From Sellimonas sp963559135 (lineage in GTDB: Bacteria; Bacillota; Clostridia; Lachnospirales; Lachnospiraceae), in assembly GCA_963559135.1 (NCBI GenBank), contig CAUWJP010000015.1:1-64000 (forward strand): 64,000 bases of DNA, in the 5' to 3' direction. Below the pieces are notes generated by a model. The model searched no databases. It had not been told where the DNA came from and saw only the letters and a list, made by a program, of their open reading frames with translations. Shown here piece by piece: positions 33,754-42,529 of the stretch. Within the stretch, counting starts at the first letter, position 1, and every line of letters begins with the position of its first letter. The position numbers and the translations under genes are program-made.

Positions 33754-35230
33754 GCCGGCTCCGAGAAAGCCGGGAAAGGCAGAAAAGAAGAAAGAACAAC
33801 TGGAAGAACGGCGCCGTGACAAAAAGAAGAAAAAGGCGAACCGCCAATACGTTTTTGTGACTTACTTTTTTGTCCTTCTTTTTGTAGGAATGATTGGCTA
33901 TTTTTCCTATTTTAATGTGGTACAGGGAAAAGAAATTATCAACGATTCCAGAAATCCGAGGATGGATCTGTATGAAAGTCAGGTGCTTCGAGGATCAATT
34001 CTGGACAAGGACGGAAACGTTCTTGCCGAGTCTACAGAAAATGAAGACGGCACTCAGACGCGAAACTATCCGTACGAAAAGCTTTATGCCCACGTCGTCG
34101 GGTATTCAGATAAAGGAAAATCCGGTCTGGAATCCGCACAGAATTTTCAGCTTCAAACATCCAACGTTTCGTTCAAGACGAGGCTTCTGAATGAATTCAG
34201 AGGGCGGAAAAGTGCGGGAAATAATATTACCACGACGCTGGATACCAATATTCAGCAGGCAGCATACGATGCGCTTGGAAGCAATCTGGGAGCGGTTGTG
34301 GCGATTGAGCCAAGTACGGGTAAGATTCTCGCCATGGTTTCAAAACCATCTTACAATCCGAATACAATTGTGGAAGACTGGGAAAGCTTAAATGCAAACA
34401 CAGAAGGAATTCTTGTCAACCGTGCGACACAGGGACAGTACGCACCGGGGTCCACATTTAAGGTTGTGACAACCCTTGCATATATGCGCCAGAATTCAAA
34501 CTATCAGGATTATACTTACCGCTGTACAGGAGAAATCACAGCGGGAAAAAATGAAATTCACTGTTTTGGAAATGAGGTACATGGAACTGTCGATCTGGCA
34601 GATTCCCTGGCATATTCCTGTAATACATCATTCTCCAACATCGGACTCAGCCTGGATATTGATGAGTTTCGCAATACGGCAGAGGATCTTTTGTTTGATT
34701 CAGAGCTTCCGTGTCCGCTTGTCTATAATGAGAGTAAGTTTAACCTGAAAAACGACGCTGGGGATGCTGCAATCGCTATGACTGCTTTTGGACAGGGAAA
34801 ACTTCAGGTGAGCCCTTATCATATGGCGCTGATTACCTCTGCCATTGCTAACAATGGAATTCTGATGCAGCCATATCTGGTAGACCAGATTACCAGTGCA
34901 GAGGGCGAGACGGTAGAGAAATACGTTCCAGAGTCTTATAAAGAGCTTATGACCTCCGAGGAGGCAGCTCAGCTGACAGAATATATGCAGGGAGTTGTGG
35001 AATACGGAACAGCCCGTTCTTTGAATTCTCTTGGGGTTTCCGTTGCAGGAAAGACTGGAACAAGTGAATACAGTGATGACAAAGAGAAAACACACTCTTG
35101 GTTTATCGGATTTTCCAATGTGGACAATCCGGATCTTGCACTGGCTGTTGTGATCGAAAACTCCGACAGTACCGGTGATGTTGCGACAGATGTTGCAGGA
35201 AAAGTCTTCGAGGCATTCTATGCGGAATAG
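33575..35230 (+). CDS. Class B penicillin-binding protein (transpeptidase)
   Basis: The longest frame codes for 551 residues. A highly charged Arg/Glu/Lys-rich cytoplasmic region (about 1-88) is followed by one membrane helix (about 92-113), a dimerisation region and the transpeptidase domain. The active-site motifs are P-G-S-T-F-K (Ser nucleophile), Y-S-C-N-T-S (SxN) and G-K-T-G-T-S-E (KTG). The start is uncertain: ATG 33575 has only a weak ribosome binding site, TTG 33590 follows GAGGAAGAGG, and ATG 33665 has GGAAG at a long distance. Every choice overlaps the SEDS gene by at least 89 bp. It should cross-link peptidoglycan made by that SEDS partner. Confidence 0.88.
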   Translation: MRKRILNDKERDNYGRRGDDRRSRPEDLDQMERGLQRELRREIEEETLRTGTHSVYGDRKPAPRKPGKAEKKKEQLEERRRDKKKKKANRQYVFVTYFFVLLFVGMIGYFSYFNVVQGKEIINDSRNPRMDLYESQVLRGSILDKDGNVLAESTENEDGTQTRNYPYEKLYAHVVGYSDKGKSGLESAQNFQLQTSNVSFKTRLLNEFRGRKSAGNNITTTLDTNIQQAAYDALGSNLGAVVAIEPSTGKILAMVSKPSYNPNTIVEDWESLNANTEGILVNRATQGQYAPGSTFKVVTTLAYMRQNSNYQDYTYRCTGEITAGKNEIHCFGNEVHGTVDLADSLAYSCNTSFSNIGLSLDIDEFRNTAEDLLFDSELPCPLVYNESKFNLKNDAGDAAIAMTAFGQGKLQVSPYHMALITSAIANNGILMQPYLVDQITSAEGETVEKYVPESYKELMTSEEAAQLTEYMQGVVEYGTARSLNSLGVSVAGKTGTSEYSDDKEKTHSWFIGFSNVDNPDLALAVVIENSDSTGDVATDVAGKVFEAFYAE

Positions 35231-35242
35231 AGGTGCTTTACA

Positions 35243-35563
35243 ATGCGGTATTTGAAAGATCTGTATGTAAGTGAAGAATTAAAAGGCAGGGAAGAGGAGA
35301 TCATTGAGCATCTGGAAAAGAAAGAATTCCAGTTCCGGGTCTATCTGATTGCCTTGCCGGAAAATGAAAAAAATCAGCTGGAAATCTATCACAGCGGGAT
35401 GCTGAATCAGGAATGGTACAGGGATAAGGATGTGTTTGTGGTAGGCCTGGCAAAGGGATATCTACAGGCGTTGGAACTTGTCCGGAAGATTGCCCAAGAG
35501 ACAGTGGACAAGACAGGCAATGCAGATATTCGGCAGTATATTTTGAAGCGGCAGGGAAATTAG
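35243..35563 (+). CDS. Conserved hypothetical protein
   Basis: This 106-residue soluble protein is predicted alpha/beta, with no signal peptide or Cys. It is rich in Glu and Lys and ends in a long helix (L-A-K-G-Y-L-Q-A-L-E-L-V-R-K-I). AGAGG lies 10 bases before the ATG. It is 12 bp after the PBP gene and 1 bp before the DUF2953 gene, so it belongs to this operon. I do not recognise a named family; similar proteins occur next to PBP genes in related gut Clostridia. Confidence 0.7.
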   Translation: MRYLKDLYVSEELKGREEEIIEHLEKKEFQFRVYLIALPENEKNQLEIYHSGMLNQEWYRDKDVFVVGLAKGYLQALELVRKIAQETVDKTGNADIRQYILKRQGN

Positions 35564-35564
35564 A

Positions 35565-36512
35565 ATGATAATCGTACATATTTTACTGTGGATTCTAAAG
35601 ATAGCAGGGATTTTGATCCTTCTTGTTCTGGGATTCCTTCTGCTTGGTGTTTTGATGATTCTGTTTGTACCGATTCGGTACGAACTGAGTGCAGATGGGA
35701 ATATCGAGGAGCCGGAAAAGATCACAGGAAAGATTTCCATCCGGTATTTTTTCCGAATGATCCGTTTTCAGGCAGTTTACGAAAATCAGAAATTTCACTG
35801 GATGGCGGGAATTGCATGGAAAAAGATCGGGCAGGATAAAGAAGAGGAGCCGGAGAAAGAGGAAGTTCTTCAAAAGCCTGAGACTGGCGAGCAAAAACCG
35901 ATAGAGCAGGAAAGCAGAGCAAAAGAGAGTATTTCTCCCAAAACGGAGGCGGTAAAAGAAGAGAAGCCGTCCCAGGAGAAGCAGAGTAAGAAAGAGACAA
36001 AAAAGAATACAAAGAAAAAGCCGCAAAGCCGGAATGAAGAGAAAAAGGAATCCAGATGGAAGCGTATTCTGGAGAAAATCAAGTATACATTTCAAAAAAT
36101 CTGTGATAAGATAAAGACGCTGTCTGAGACGAAAGACAGAATAGGGAAATTTATCAAAGATGAGGTGCATCAGGCAGCTTTCAAAAAGGGAAAGACAGTT
36201 CTGTTTCATTTACTTAAGACATGGATGCCAAGAGAGGGGCGAGGGCATGTGAAGTTTGGATTTGATGATCCGTACTATACCGGAAAGCTACTTTCCTATC
36301 TGGCACTGATCTATCCATTCTTTGGCAGATGGCTTCAGCTTGTGCCTGATTTTGAAAAAGCTGCATTAGAGGGAAGTGTCTATATCAAGGGACATCTTCG
36401 GATGAACCATCTGGCAGCGGCGGCTGTCAGAATTGTGGTAGATAAGAATGTCCGCAGTACCGCAAAGGAAGTACTGCATCTGTTAAAACGCCAGAAGAAG
36501 GAGGAATCATAA
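35565..36512 (+). CDS. DUF2953 domain protein
   Basis: The 315-residue protein has one strong N-terminal membrane helix (about 8-32) followed by the F-V-P-I-R-Y-E-L beta region of DUF2953. A low-complexity Lys/Glu linker of about 80 residues (about 95-170) separates this from the C-terminal DUF2953 part with H-V-K-F-G-F-D-D-P-Y-Y-T-G. In Firmicutes this family is the usual neighbour of the GerW/YtfJ gene, exactly as here, where the stop and the next start abut. A sporulation link is inferred from that pairing. Confidence 0.85.
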   Translation: MIIVHILLWILKIAGILILLVLGFLLLGVLMILFVPIRYELSADGNIEEPEKITGKISIRYFFRMIRFQAVYENQKFHWMAGIAWKKIGQDKEEEPEKEEVLQKPETGEQKPIEQESRAKESISPKTEAVKEEKPSQEKQSKKETKKNTKKKPQSRNEEKKESRWKRILEKIKYTFQKICDKIKTLSETKDRIGKFIKDEVHQAAFKKGKTVLFHLLKTWMPREGRGHVKFGFDDPYYTGKLLSYLALIYPFFGRWLQLVPDFEKAALEGSVYIKGHLRMNHLAAAAVRIVVDKNVRSTAKEVLHLLKRQKKEES

Positions 36513-36911
36513 ATGGCAGAGAGCAATTTTAAATCAACGATGGAAGCATTGTTTCACGGGATGGATAATGTGATTTCATCCAAGACAGTGGTTGGCGAGG
36601 CGATCCATGTAAAAGATACGATCATCCTCCCGCTTGTAGATGTGTCCTTTTCCGTAGGAGCAGGTTCTTTTACGGCAGATAAGAATGAAAAGGGCGCCGG
36701 CGGTCTGGGAGGCAAGATGACTCCGTGTGCAGTACTTGTAATTCAGAACGGTACGACAAGACTGGTTAATATCAAAAATCAGGATACAATCACCAAAATC
36801 CTGGATATGGTACCGGATCTGGTAGACCGTTTCCGTACAAAAGACGAAAATAAGGTGACGGAAGAAGAAGTCAATGACATTCTGGACGAAGGAAAAAAAG
36901 AAAACGAATAA
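36513..36911 (+). CDS. GerW/YtfJ family sporulation protein
   Basis: The 132-residue protein matches the YtfJ/GerW family, which in Bacillus is made in the forespore and required for germination responses. Its signatures are the N-terminal L-F-H-G-M-D-N-V-I-S-S-K-T-V-V-G-E and P-L-V-D-V-S-F-S-V-G-A-G. A Gly-rich G-A-G-G-L-G-G-K-M-T-P and an acidic C-terminal tail follow. GAAGGAGG precedes the ATG. Confidence 0.9.
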   Translation: MAESNFKSTMEALFHGMDNVISSKTVVGEAIHVKDTIILPLVDVSFSVGAGSFTADKNEKGAGGLGGKMTPCAVLVIQNGTTRLVNIKNQDTITKILDMVPDLVDRFRTKDENKVTEEEVNDILDEGKKENE

Positions 36912-36967
36912 AAGACTGAAAAACTGCATATATAAAATCAAGGAACAAAACGGCAGGGATATCGAAG

Positions 36968-37105
36968 ATGAGAAGAGTGATTGGATTTGCATGCTTTATG
37001 ATTGCGGCAGGACTGATTCTTTCGATGTTCCTGCCGGGTTTGATTTGGGATATCTGTATTACAGCAGTATTTCTGATACTAGGCTACGTCCTTTTTTGCT
37101 GTTGA
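36968..37105 (+). CDS. Small membrane protein after ytfJ
   Basis: The 45-residue frame MRRVIGFACFMIAAGL...GYVLFCC has two hydrophobic helices separated by a short P-G-L-I-W-D turn and ends in two Cys. Similar tiny proteins ending in G-Y-x-L-F-C-C follow ytfJ in Lachnospiraceae. The ribosome binding site is weak (GGCAGGGAT). It lies immediately before the shared terminator, which supports it as the last gene of the operon. Confidence 0.6.
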   Translation: MRRVIGFACFMIAAGLILSMFLPGLIWDICITAVFLILGYVLFCC

Positions 37106-37121
37106 GACAAAAAAAGATAAC

Positions 37122-37155
37122 AAAAAAACCAGGATGACAAGATTCCTGGTTTTTG
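37122..37155. terminator. Bidirectional terminator before rpmB
   Basis: AACCAGGAT-gacaag-ATTCCTGGTT is flanked by A-rich and T-rich runs on the two sides. It serves both the plus-strand operon and the convergent rpmB. Confidence 0.85.
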
Positions 37156-37167
37156 TGTATGCAGAAC

Positions 37168-37353
37168 TTACGCTCTTTCTACTTTGCCGGATTTTAAGCA
37201 GGATGTACATACATACATTCTCTTTGCTCCGCCTTCTGTTTTAACACGAACAGATTTTACATTAGATTTCCACATTTTTGGTGTTTTTCTATGAGAGTGG
37301 CTGACATTGTTTCCAAAATGAGCCCCTTTTTCGCAAATAGCACATTTCGCCAT
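37168..37353 (-). CDS. rpmB: 50S ribosomal protein L28
   Basis: The 61-residue bL28 protein has M-A-K-C-A-I-C-E-K-G, G-N-N-V-S-H-S-H-R-K-T and the C-terminal C-T-S-C-L-K. Both C-x-x-C pairs are present, so this is the zinc-binding (C+) form. The AGGAGG ribosome binding site lies 7 bases from ATG. It is divergent from asp23, the usual order in Firmicutes. Confidence 0.97.
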   Translation of the reverse strand: MAKCAICEKGAHFGNNVSHSHRKTPKMWKSNVKSVRVKTEGGAKRMYVCTSCLKSGKVERA

Positions 37354-37410
37354 GATTACACCTCCTAACGCTCTTACTAGTCCCCAAATAGAGGACTCAC
37401 AACACTAACT

Positions 37411-37439
37411 ATGATATCAGATATATACTGGAAATGCAA
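37411..37439 (-). promoter_or_regulatory. Promoter of rpmB
   Basis: On the minus strand, -35 TTGCAT and -10 TATCAT are 17 bp apart. The leader of about 50 nt contains a small AGTCC/GGACT stem. Confidence 0.55.
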
Positions 37440-37501
37440 GAGTTTATTTCCCGGAAATCATAAAAATTTCGCTGTTTTGCAGATAACATGAAGAGATCAT
37501 G

Positions 37502-37530
37502 TTGTAAAATGTGTGTAAACAAGGTATAAT
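37502..37530 (+). promoter_or_regulatory. Promoter of asp23-fakA
   Basis: The -35 TTGTAA and the perfect -10 TATAAT are 17 bp apart, about 56 bases upstream of the asp23 start. Confidence 0.75.
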
Positions 37531-37592
37531 AAAGCAGAATACTTCATGGAAAGAACTGAAAAAATATAGATAAGAATTGGAGGTAACTTAGT

Positions 37593-37952
37593 ATGAAAGG
37601 CAGCATGAGTACGGAACTGGGCATCATCACCATTTCACCGGAAGTGATCGCCAAATATGCAGGCTCTGTCGCAGTAGAGTGTTTTGGAATCGTGGGGATG
37701 GCAGCAGTTAACGTAAAAGACGGGCTTGTAAGACTGCTTAAAAAAGACAGCCTGACACACGGTATTCAGGTAGAACTTACGGAAGATAACAGAATCCGCC
37801 TTGATTTCCATGTTATTGTTGCATATGGAGTCAGTATTTCGGCTGTTACGGATAATCTGATCAGCAATGTAAAATATAAAGTCGAAGAATTTTCCAATAT
37901 GCCAGTTGACAAGATCAATGTTTATATTGAAGGCGTACGGGTAATCGATTAA
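37593..37952 (+). CDS. Asp23/Gls24 family envelope stress protein
   Basis: The 119-residue protein has the Asp23 family core G-I-I-T-I-S-P-E-V-I-A-K-Y-A and C-F-G-I-V-G-M. Also present are D-F-H-V-I-V-A-Y-G-V-S-I and the C-terminal V-N-V-Y-I-E-G-V-R-V-like phrase. This is the YloU type, found between rpmB and the DAK2 gene across Firmicutes. Its role is poorly defined and linked to the envelope and fatty-acid kinase. GGAGG lies 9 bases before ATG. Confidence 0.92.
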   Translation: MKGSMSTELGIITISPEVIAKYAGSVAVECFGIVGMAAVNVKDGLVRLLKKDSLTHGIQVELTEDNRIRLDFHVIVAYGVSISAVTDNLISNVKYKVEEFSNMPVDKINVYIEGVRVID

Positions 37953-37970
37953 TATGGGAGGAACTTTGAG

Positions 37971-39641
37971 GTGGAAATTAAGACGATAAATGCAGACATG
38001 CTTGCGAAGATGTTTTTGGCAGGCGCACAGAATATAGAGGCAAAAAAAGAGTACATCAATGAGCTGAATGTATTCCCTGTTCCGGACGGGGATACCGGGA
38101 CGAATATGTCCATGACCATTATGTCGGCGGCAAAGGAAGTAAGAGCGCTGGACAATCCGGGAATGAAGGAACTGTCAAAGGCAATTTCAGGCGGCTCACT
38201 GCGCGGTGCCAGAGGAAATTCGGGAGTCATTCTCTCACAGCTTCTTCGTGGTTTTACAAAGTCCATTCAAGATGAGACAGAGATTGACGCTGCGGGAATT
38301 GCGGCGGCATGTATCCGTGCAAAGGAGACCGCATATAAAGCGGTTATGAAACCAAAAGAGGGAACGATCCTCACTGTGGCAAGAGAAATTGCAGAAAAAG
38401 CGGAAGAGCTTGCTTTTGAGACTGATGATCTTGCGGAAATTTTCCCGAAGATTCTGGATCATGCACAGGAAGTACTGGAGCAGACTCCGGAGATGCTTCC
38501 TGTATTGAAAGAGGCAGGAGTTGTGGATTCCGGCGGACAGGGACTTCTGGAAGTTTTAAGAGGAGCGTATGACGCATTTCTTGGAAAAGAAATTGACTAT
38601 TCTTCGATTGAGCCATCTGTCGCTCCATCAGCATCTGCTGTACGTAAAGCACCGATGGAGGAGACTGATATCAAATTCGGCTACTGTACAGAGTTTATTA
38701 TTCTTACAGAAAGAGAGTTCTCCGAGCAGGAAGAGCAGGAATTTAAAGCATATCTGGAGTCCATAGGTGATTCGATTGTTTGTGTGGCAGATGACGAAGT
38801 TGTGAAAGTACATGTCCACACGAATGATCCGGGACTTGCTATCCAGAAGGCTTTGACATATGGACAGCTGACACGGATGAAGATTGATAATATGCGCGAG
38901 GAGCACCATGAGAGAGTCATTCAGGAAGCAGAAAAGCTTGCTGCACAGGAAAATGTGAAAAAGCAGGAGCCAAAAGAGAGAAAGAAGATAGGATTTATCG
39001 CGGTTTCAATCGGAACCGGCATGAATGAGATTTTCCGGGAAATCGGAGTGGATTATATCATAGAGGGCGGACAGACCATGAATCCGAGTACCGATGATAT
39101 GCTTCAGGCGATTGATGAAGTCAATGCGGACAGCATCTTTATCCTGCCGAATAATAAAAATATTGTGCTTGCAGCAAATCAGGCAAGGGATCTTACAAAA
39201 GACAAAGATATCATTGTCATTCCGACAAAGACGGTACCACAGGGAATTACAGCAGTGATTAACTTCTCACAAGAAGAGGACGTCGATACGAATGAACAGA
39301 TGATGATGGAAGCAATCCAGACTGTCAAGACGGGACAGGTGACCTATGCGGTCCGTGATACAAAGATCGGGGACAAGGAGATCCATGAAGGAGATATCAT
39401 GGGAATCGGCGATGAGGGAATTCTTTCTGTAGGTTCTTCGATCTCCGAAACATCCAAGGAGCTTCTGGAGAAGTTGGTGACAGAAGATTCAGAACTCATC
39501 AGTATTTATTACGGGGAAGACATTTCGGAGGAAGAAGCGGAGCGTTTCGTTTCTGAAGTTGAGGAAGCGTATCCGGATCTGGATGTTGATGCACATTGTG
39601 GCGGACAGCCGATCTACTATTATGTAATGTCAGTCGAATAA
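37971..39641 (+). CDS. fakA: Fatty acid kinase catalytic subunit (DAK2/YloV family)
   Basis: FakA phosphorylates fatty acids presented by FakB (DegV-family) proteins. The 556-residue protein has the DAK2 ATP-binding domain (P-V-P-D-G-D-T-G-T-N-M-S-M-T with metal-binding Asp residues, and G-A-R-G-N-S-G-V-I-L-S-Q). A middle FakB-binding region and a C-terminal DegV-like domain (E-G-G-Q-T-M-N-P-S-T) follow. The start is GTG 37971, preceded by GGGAGG. No fakB or plsX gene is in this window. Confidence 0.92.
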   Translation: MEIKTINADMLAKMFLAGAQNIEAKKEYINELNVFPVPDGDTGTNMSMTIMSAAKEVRALDNPGMKELSKAISGGSLRGARGNSGVILSQLLRGFTKSIQDETEIDAAGIAAACIRAKETAYKAVMKPKEGTILTVAREIAEKAEELAFETDDLAEIFPKILDHAQEVLEQTPEMLPVLKEAGVVDSGGQGLLEVLRGAYDAFLGKEIDYSSIEPSVAPSASAVRKAPMEETDIKFGYCTEFIILTEREFSEQEEQEFKAYLESIGDSIVCVADDEVVKVHVHTNDPGLAIQKALTYGQLTRMKIDNMREEHHERVIQEAEKLAAQENVKKQEPKERKKIGFIAVSIGTGMNEIFREIGVDYIIEGGQTMNPSTDDMLQAIDEVNADSIFILPNNKNIVLAANQARDLTKDKDIIVIPTKTVPQGITAVINFSQEEDVDTNEQMMMEAIQTVKTGQVTYAVRDTKIGDKEIHEGDIMGIGDEGILSVGSSISETSKELLEKLVTEDSELISIYYGEDISEEEAERFVSEVEEAYPDLDVDAHCGGQPIYYYVMSVE

Positions 39642-39664
39642 AGAAAGACGATATAGAAGAAACA

Positions 39665-39696
39665 GGAAAAGGATACTTAAAAAAGTATCCTTTTCC
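39665..39696 (+). terminator. Hairpin between fakA and recG
   Basis: GGAAAAGGATACTT pairs with AAGTATCCTTTTCC, a 14-bp stem with an AAAA loop. The T4 lies inside the stem rather than after it, so partial read-through into recG is likely. Confidence 0.65.
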
Positions 39697-39716
39697 TGCA
39701 TAAAGGAGAGAAATGC

Positions 39717-41738
39717 ATGAATGAACATTCTCCAATCAGAGAAATCAAAGGGATCGGAGAAAAAACAGAAAAGTTGTTTCAGAAAATGGGAGTTTATACA
39801 GCAGGAGATCTTCTTCGCTATTATCCGCGAACCTATGACATTTATGAGGCTCCGGTTCCGGTAAGTGAGCTGGAGGAAGGGAGCGTGGTTGCTGTGGAAG
39901 GCTGCGTTTTCGGAAGTGTCCAGGTTTCACCGAACAGGAAACTCCAGACCGTGACCGCACTGATCCGGGATCTGACGGGAACGTTGAAGGTTCTCTGGTT
40001 TAGAATGCCGTTTCTGCGCAATACGCTCCGGTCCGGAAGCCGTATTATCGTCAGAGGCAGGGTAGTGAATAAAAGAGGCGGACTTGTAATGGAGCATCCG
40101 GAGATCTTTCAGCCTGCACAGAAATATCAGGAAAAGCTTAATACGATGCAGCCGGTGTATCCTCTGACTGCCGGTCTTTCCAATCTGACTGTCATGAAGG
40201 CGGTCAAGGAAGTACTGGAACATATCCATCTGCAGCGTGAAACAATTCCCGAAAGCATTCGGCAGAGATATCATCTGTGCGAGTACAATTATGCCCTCAG
40301 AGGCATCCATTTTCCGGCAGATAAAACGATGTACATGCATGCGCGAAAGCGTCTTGTTTTTGAAGAATTTCTGGAATTCCTTCTGGCCATCCGTCAGCTG
40401 AAAGAGGAAAAAGAGACGAGTGTCAACGGATGCCGGATGAAACCGAAGCAAGAAGTGGACGATTTTCTGGTGCAGCTTCCATTTGAGTTGACCAACGCCC
40501 AGAAGAAGGTCTGGAAGGAAATTCGGAAGGATATGCAGGGAGATTATACCATGTCCCGTCTTGTGCAGGGGGATGTGGGATCCGGTAAAACGATCGTGGC
40601 TGTACTTGCGCTTTTGGAAGCAGCTTATAACGGTTACCAGGGAGCGATGATGGCGCCGACGGAAGTGCTTGCAAGGCAGCATTATCAGTCTGTCTGCGGG
40701 ATGTTTGAGCAATATGGAATTCCGTTTCGAGTAGAACTGCTGACAGGTTCCATGAAGGCAAAAGAGCGCCGGGAGGCGTATAAACGGATTGAGACAGGAG
40801 AATCGGAGATTATTATCGGTACCCATGCCCTGATTCAGGAGAAAGTTAACTATCACAATCTGGGGATTGTTGTCACTGACGAGCAGCACCGGTTTGGAGT
40901 TAGACAACGGGAGGCGCTGGCAAAGAAAGGGAATATGCCGCACATTCTGGTTATGAGTGCGACCCCGATTCCGAGAACGCTTGCAATCATTATTTATGGT
41001 GATCTGGATCTTTCTGTCATCAATGAGCTTCCCAAAGATCGTCTGCCAATCAAAAACTGTGTGGTGGATACAGGATACCGGGAGACAGCGTACCGTTTTA
41101 TGAAAAAACAGGTGGAAGAGGGAAGGCAGTGCTATGTCATCTGCCCCATGGTGGAAGAAAGTGAAGCCATGGAGGCGGAAAATGTTATTGACTATTCCAC
41201 GATGTTGTCTGAACGAATGGGTCCGGAGGTAACGGTAGGATATCTTCACGGAAAGATGAAACAGGCGCAGAAAGATGAAATTATGGAGAAGTTTGCAGAA
41301 AACCAGATTCAGATTCTTGTTTCTACGACAGTTGTAGAAGTAGGGATCAATGTACCGAATGCTACGGTGATGATGGTGGAAAATGCGGAGCGTTTTGGAC
41401 TGGCACAGCTCCATCAGCTGCGCGGCCGTGTTGGCCGGGGCGCATTCCAGTCCTACTGTATTTTTATGACAGCATCCAAAGCAAAAGAGACAAAAAAACG
41501 GCTGGATATCCTCAATCATTCCAATGACGGATTTTATATCGCAGGGGAAGATTTAAAACTGAGAGGACCGGGGGATCTGTTTGGGATCCGCCAGAGCGGA
41601 CTAATGGAATTTAAACTGGGAGACATCTTTCAGGATGCAGGGATTTTGCAGATGGCAGCAGAGGCTGCGTCATCGGAAGAAATCAGGGGATTTCCTGTCT
41701 ATGGAAGAGTGAACCGGGACAATATACATGTACTGTAA
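39717..41738 (+). CDS. recG: ATP-dependent DNA helicase RecG
   Basis: RecG remodels stalled forks and Holliday junctions. The 673-residue protein has the N-terminal wedge/OB domain (G-V-Y-T-A-G-D-L-L-R-Y-Y-P-R-T-Y) and Walker A G-D-V-G-S-G-K-T. Motif II is D-E-Q-H-R-F-G, motif III S-A-T-P-I-P-R-T-L, and motif VI Q-L-R-G-R-V-G-R-G. The C-terminal R-G-P-G-D-L-F-G-I-R-Q-S-G is also present. AAGGAG lies 9 bases before ATG 39717; another ATG at 39713 is out of frame. Confidence 0.96.
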   Translation: MNEHSPIREIKGIGEKTEKLFQKMGVYTAGDLLRYYPRTYDIYEAPVPVSELEEGSVVAVEGCVFGSVQVSPNRKLQTVTALIRDLTGTLKVLWFRMPFLRNTLRSGSRIIVRGRVVNKRGGLVMEHPEIFQPAQKYQEKLNTMQPVYPLTAGLSNLTVMKAVKEVLEHIHLQRETIPESIRQRYHLCEYNYALRGIHFPADKTMYMHARKRLVFEEFLEFLLAIRQLKEEKETSVNGCRMKPKQEVDDFLVQLPFELTNAQKKVWKEIRKDMQGDYTMSRLVQGDVGSGKTIVAVLALLEAAYNGYQGAMMAPTEVLARQHYQSVCGMFEQYGIPFRVELLTGSMKAKERREAYKRIETGESEIIIGTHALIQEKVNYHNLGIVVTDEQHRFGVRQREALAKKGNMPHILVMSATPIPRTLAIIIYGDLDLSVINELPKDRLPIKNCVVDTGYRETAYRFMKKQVEEGRQCYVICPMVEESEAMEAENVIDYSTMLSERMGPEVTVGYLHGKMKQAQKDEIMEKFAENQIQILVSTTVVEVGINVPNATVMMVENAERFGLAQLHQLRGRVGRGAFQSYCIFMTASKAKETKKRLDILNHSNDGFYIAGEDLKLRGPGDLFGIRQSGLMEFKLGDIFQDAGILQMAAEAASSEEIRGFPVYGRVNRDNIHVL

Positions 41739-41768
41739 GACGGCCCCAAAAGCCATCCTTTTCGATAG

Positions 41769-41814
41769 AAAAAAACACCACAAATCACTCATTTTCGTGA
41801 ATTGTGGTGTTTTT
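41769..41814. terminator. Bidirectional terminator for recG and tRNA-Thr
   Basis: A long stem pairs AAACACCACAAATCAC with GTGAATTGTGGTGTTT (one mismatch near the loop), with A/T runs at both ends. It ends transcription of recG on the plus strand and of the tRNA on the minus strand. Confidence 0.85.
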
Positions 41815-41819
41815 AGATA

Positions 41820-41892
41820 AGCCGGAAATCGGACTTGAACCGACGACCCCTTCATTACGAGTGAAGTGCTCTACCGACTGAGCTATTCCGGC
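41820..41892 (-). tRNA. tRNA-Thr (anticodon CGT)
   Basis: The 73-nt gene reads GCCGGAA as 5' acceptor arm and TTCCGGC as 3' acceptor arm with discriminator T. The D loop contains AGTCGGTAGAGC. The anticodon stem CTTCA/TGAAG closes the loop CTCGTAA, giving anticodon CGT, and the T loop is GGTTCAAGTCC. CCA is not encoded. The anticodon reads the codon ACG (Thr). Confidence 0.95.
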
Positions 41893-42050
41893 TGATCCTG
41901 TAAGATGTCTTAACCATGATGTCTCCCAAACAGGCACAAATATTATTATATACATTTTTTCAAAATATGCAACCACTTTTTTTCGTTTTGATATATTTTT
42001 TCAAGTTCTGATTCGGAATTACTTCTCCGGTCAGAAGAAAAGGCAGGAAG

Positions 42051-42095
42051 AAGGGCATCCTTCCTTTCTGGTTCGGGAAGCAGGGATGCCCTTTT
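42051..42095. terminator. Terminator after the SASP gene
   Basis: AAGGGCATCC pairs with GGATGCCCTT around a 23-nt loop. On the plus strand it ends in T4. It lies some 30 bases past the minus-strand SASP stop. Confidence 0.75.
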
Positions 42096-42125
42096 CACAT
42101 GTCACATTCTTTTGTTTAGAAAGAG

Positions 42126-42332
42126 TTATTTACCAGCCATTTGTCTTTCCTGTTCTTCGATCATCTTCTTGACCATATATCCGCCGACAGATCCATTCTG
42201 TCTGGAAGTAAGGTCTCCGTTGTATCCGTCTGTTAACGGAACACCGAGTTCGTTTGCCACCTCATATTTGAATTTGTCTAAAGCACCTTTTGCTTCTGGT
42301 ACGGCTGCTTTATTAGATGAACGATTTGTCAT
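42126..42332 (-). CDS. Alpha/beta-type small acid-soluble spore protein
   Basis: SASPs coat and protect DNA in dormant spores and are degraded by GPR protease at germination. The 68-residue protein has K-F-K-Y-E-V-A-N-E-L-G-V-P, which contains the GPR cleavage context (E at the scissile position), and G-D-L-T-S-R-Q-N-G-S-V-G-G-Y-M-V-K-K-M. ATG 42332 is chosen because AAGGAGG lies 7-8 bases upstream; a longer frame from 42386 lacks one. It is strong evidence that the host forms spores. Confidence 0.93.
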   Translation of the reverse strand: MTNRSSNKAAVPEAKGALDKFKYEVANELGVPLTDGYNGDLTSRQNGSVGGYMVKKMIEEQERQMAGK

Positions 42333-42458
42333 GATAATGTCCTCCTTTATCGTCGTGTGTTTTTTGTAACTTTTTGTTACAGTCATAGTATATGAATATT
42401 TTTGCGAATTACTCTGGTAAAAACAGGAAAATACTGCATTTAAAATGGAAAAGACTAT

Positions 42459-42488
42459 TGACAGGAAAAATCAAAATTAACTACAATA
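42459..42488 (+). promoter_or_regulatory. Promoter of the small protein gene at 42530
   Basis: A perfect -35 TTGACA and a -10 TACAAT are 18 bp apart, about 40 bases upstream of the start codon. Confidence 0.7.
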
Positions 42489-42529
42489 CCTAAGGTGATA
42501 ATGACTAGGAAGAAAAGAGGAAATTGATA

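Noticed and set aside
39927..41519. 530-codon open frame on the minus strand across recG.
   Set aside because: It is antisense to a clear recG gene, has low-complexity Phe/His/Leu/Arg-rich sequence typical of a shadow frame, and no ribosome binding site.
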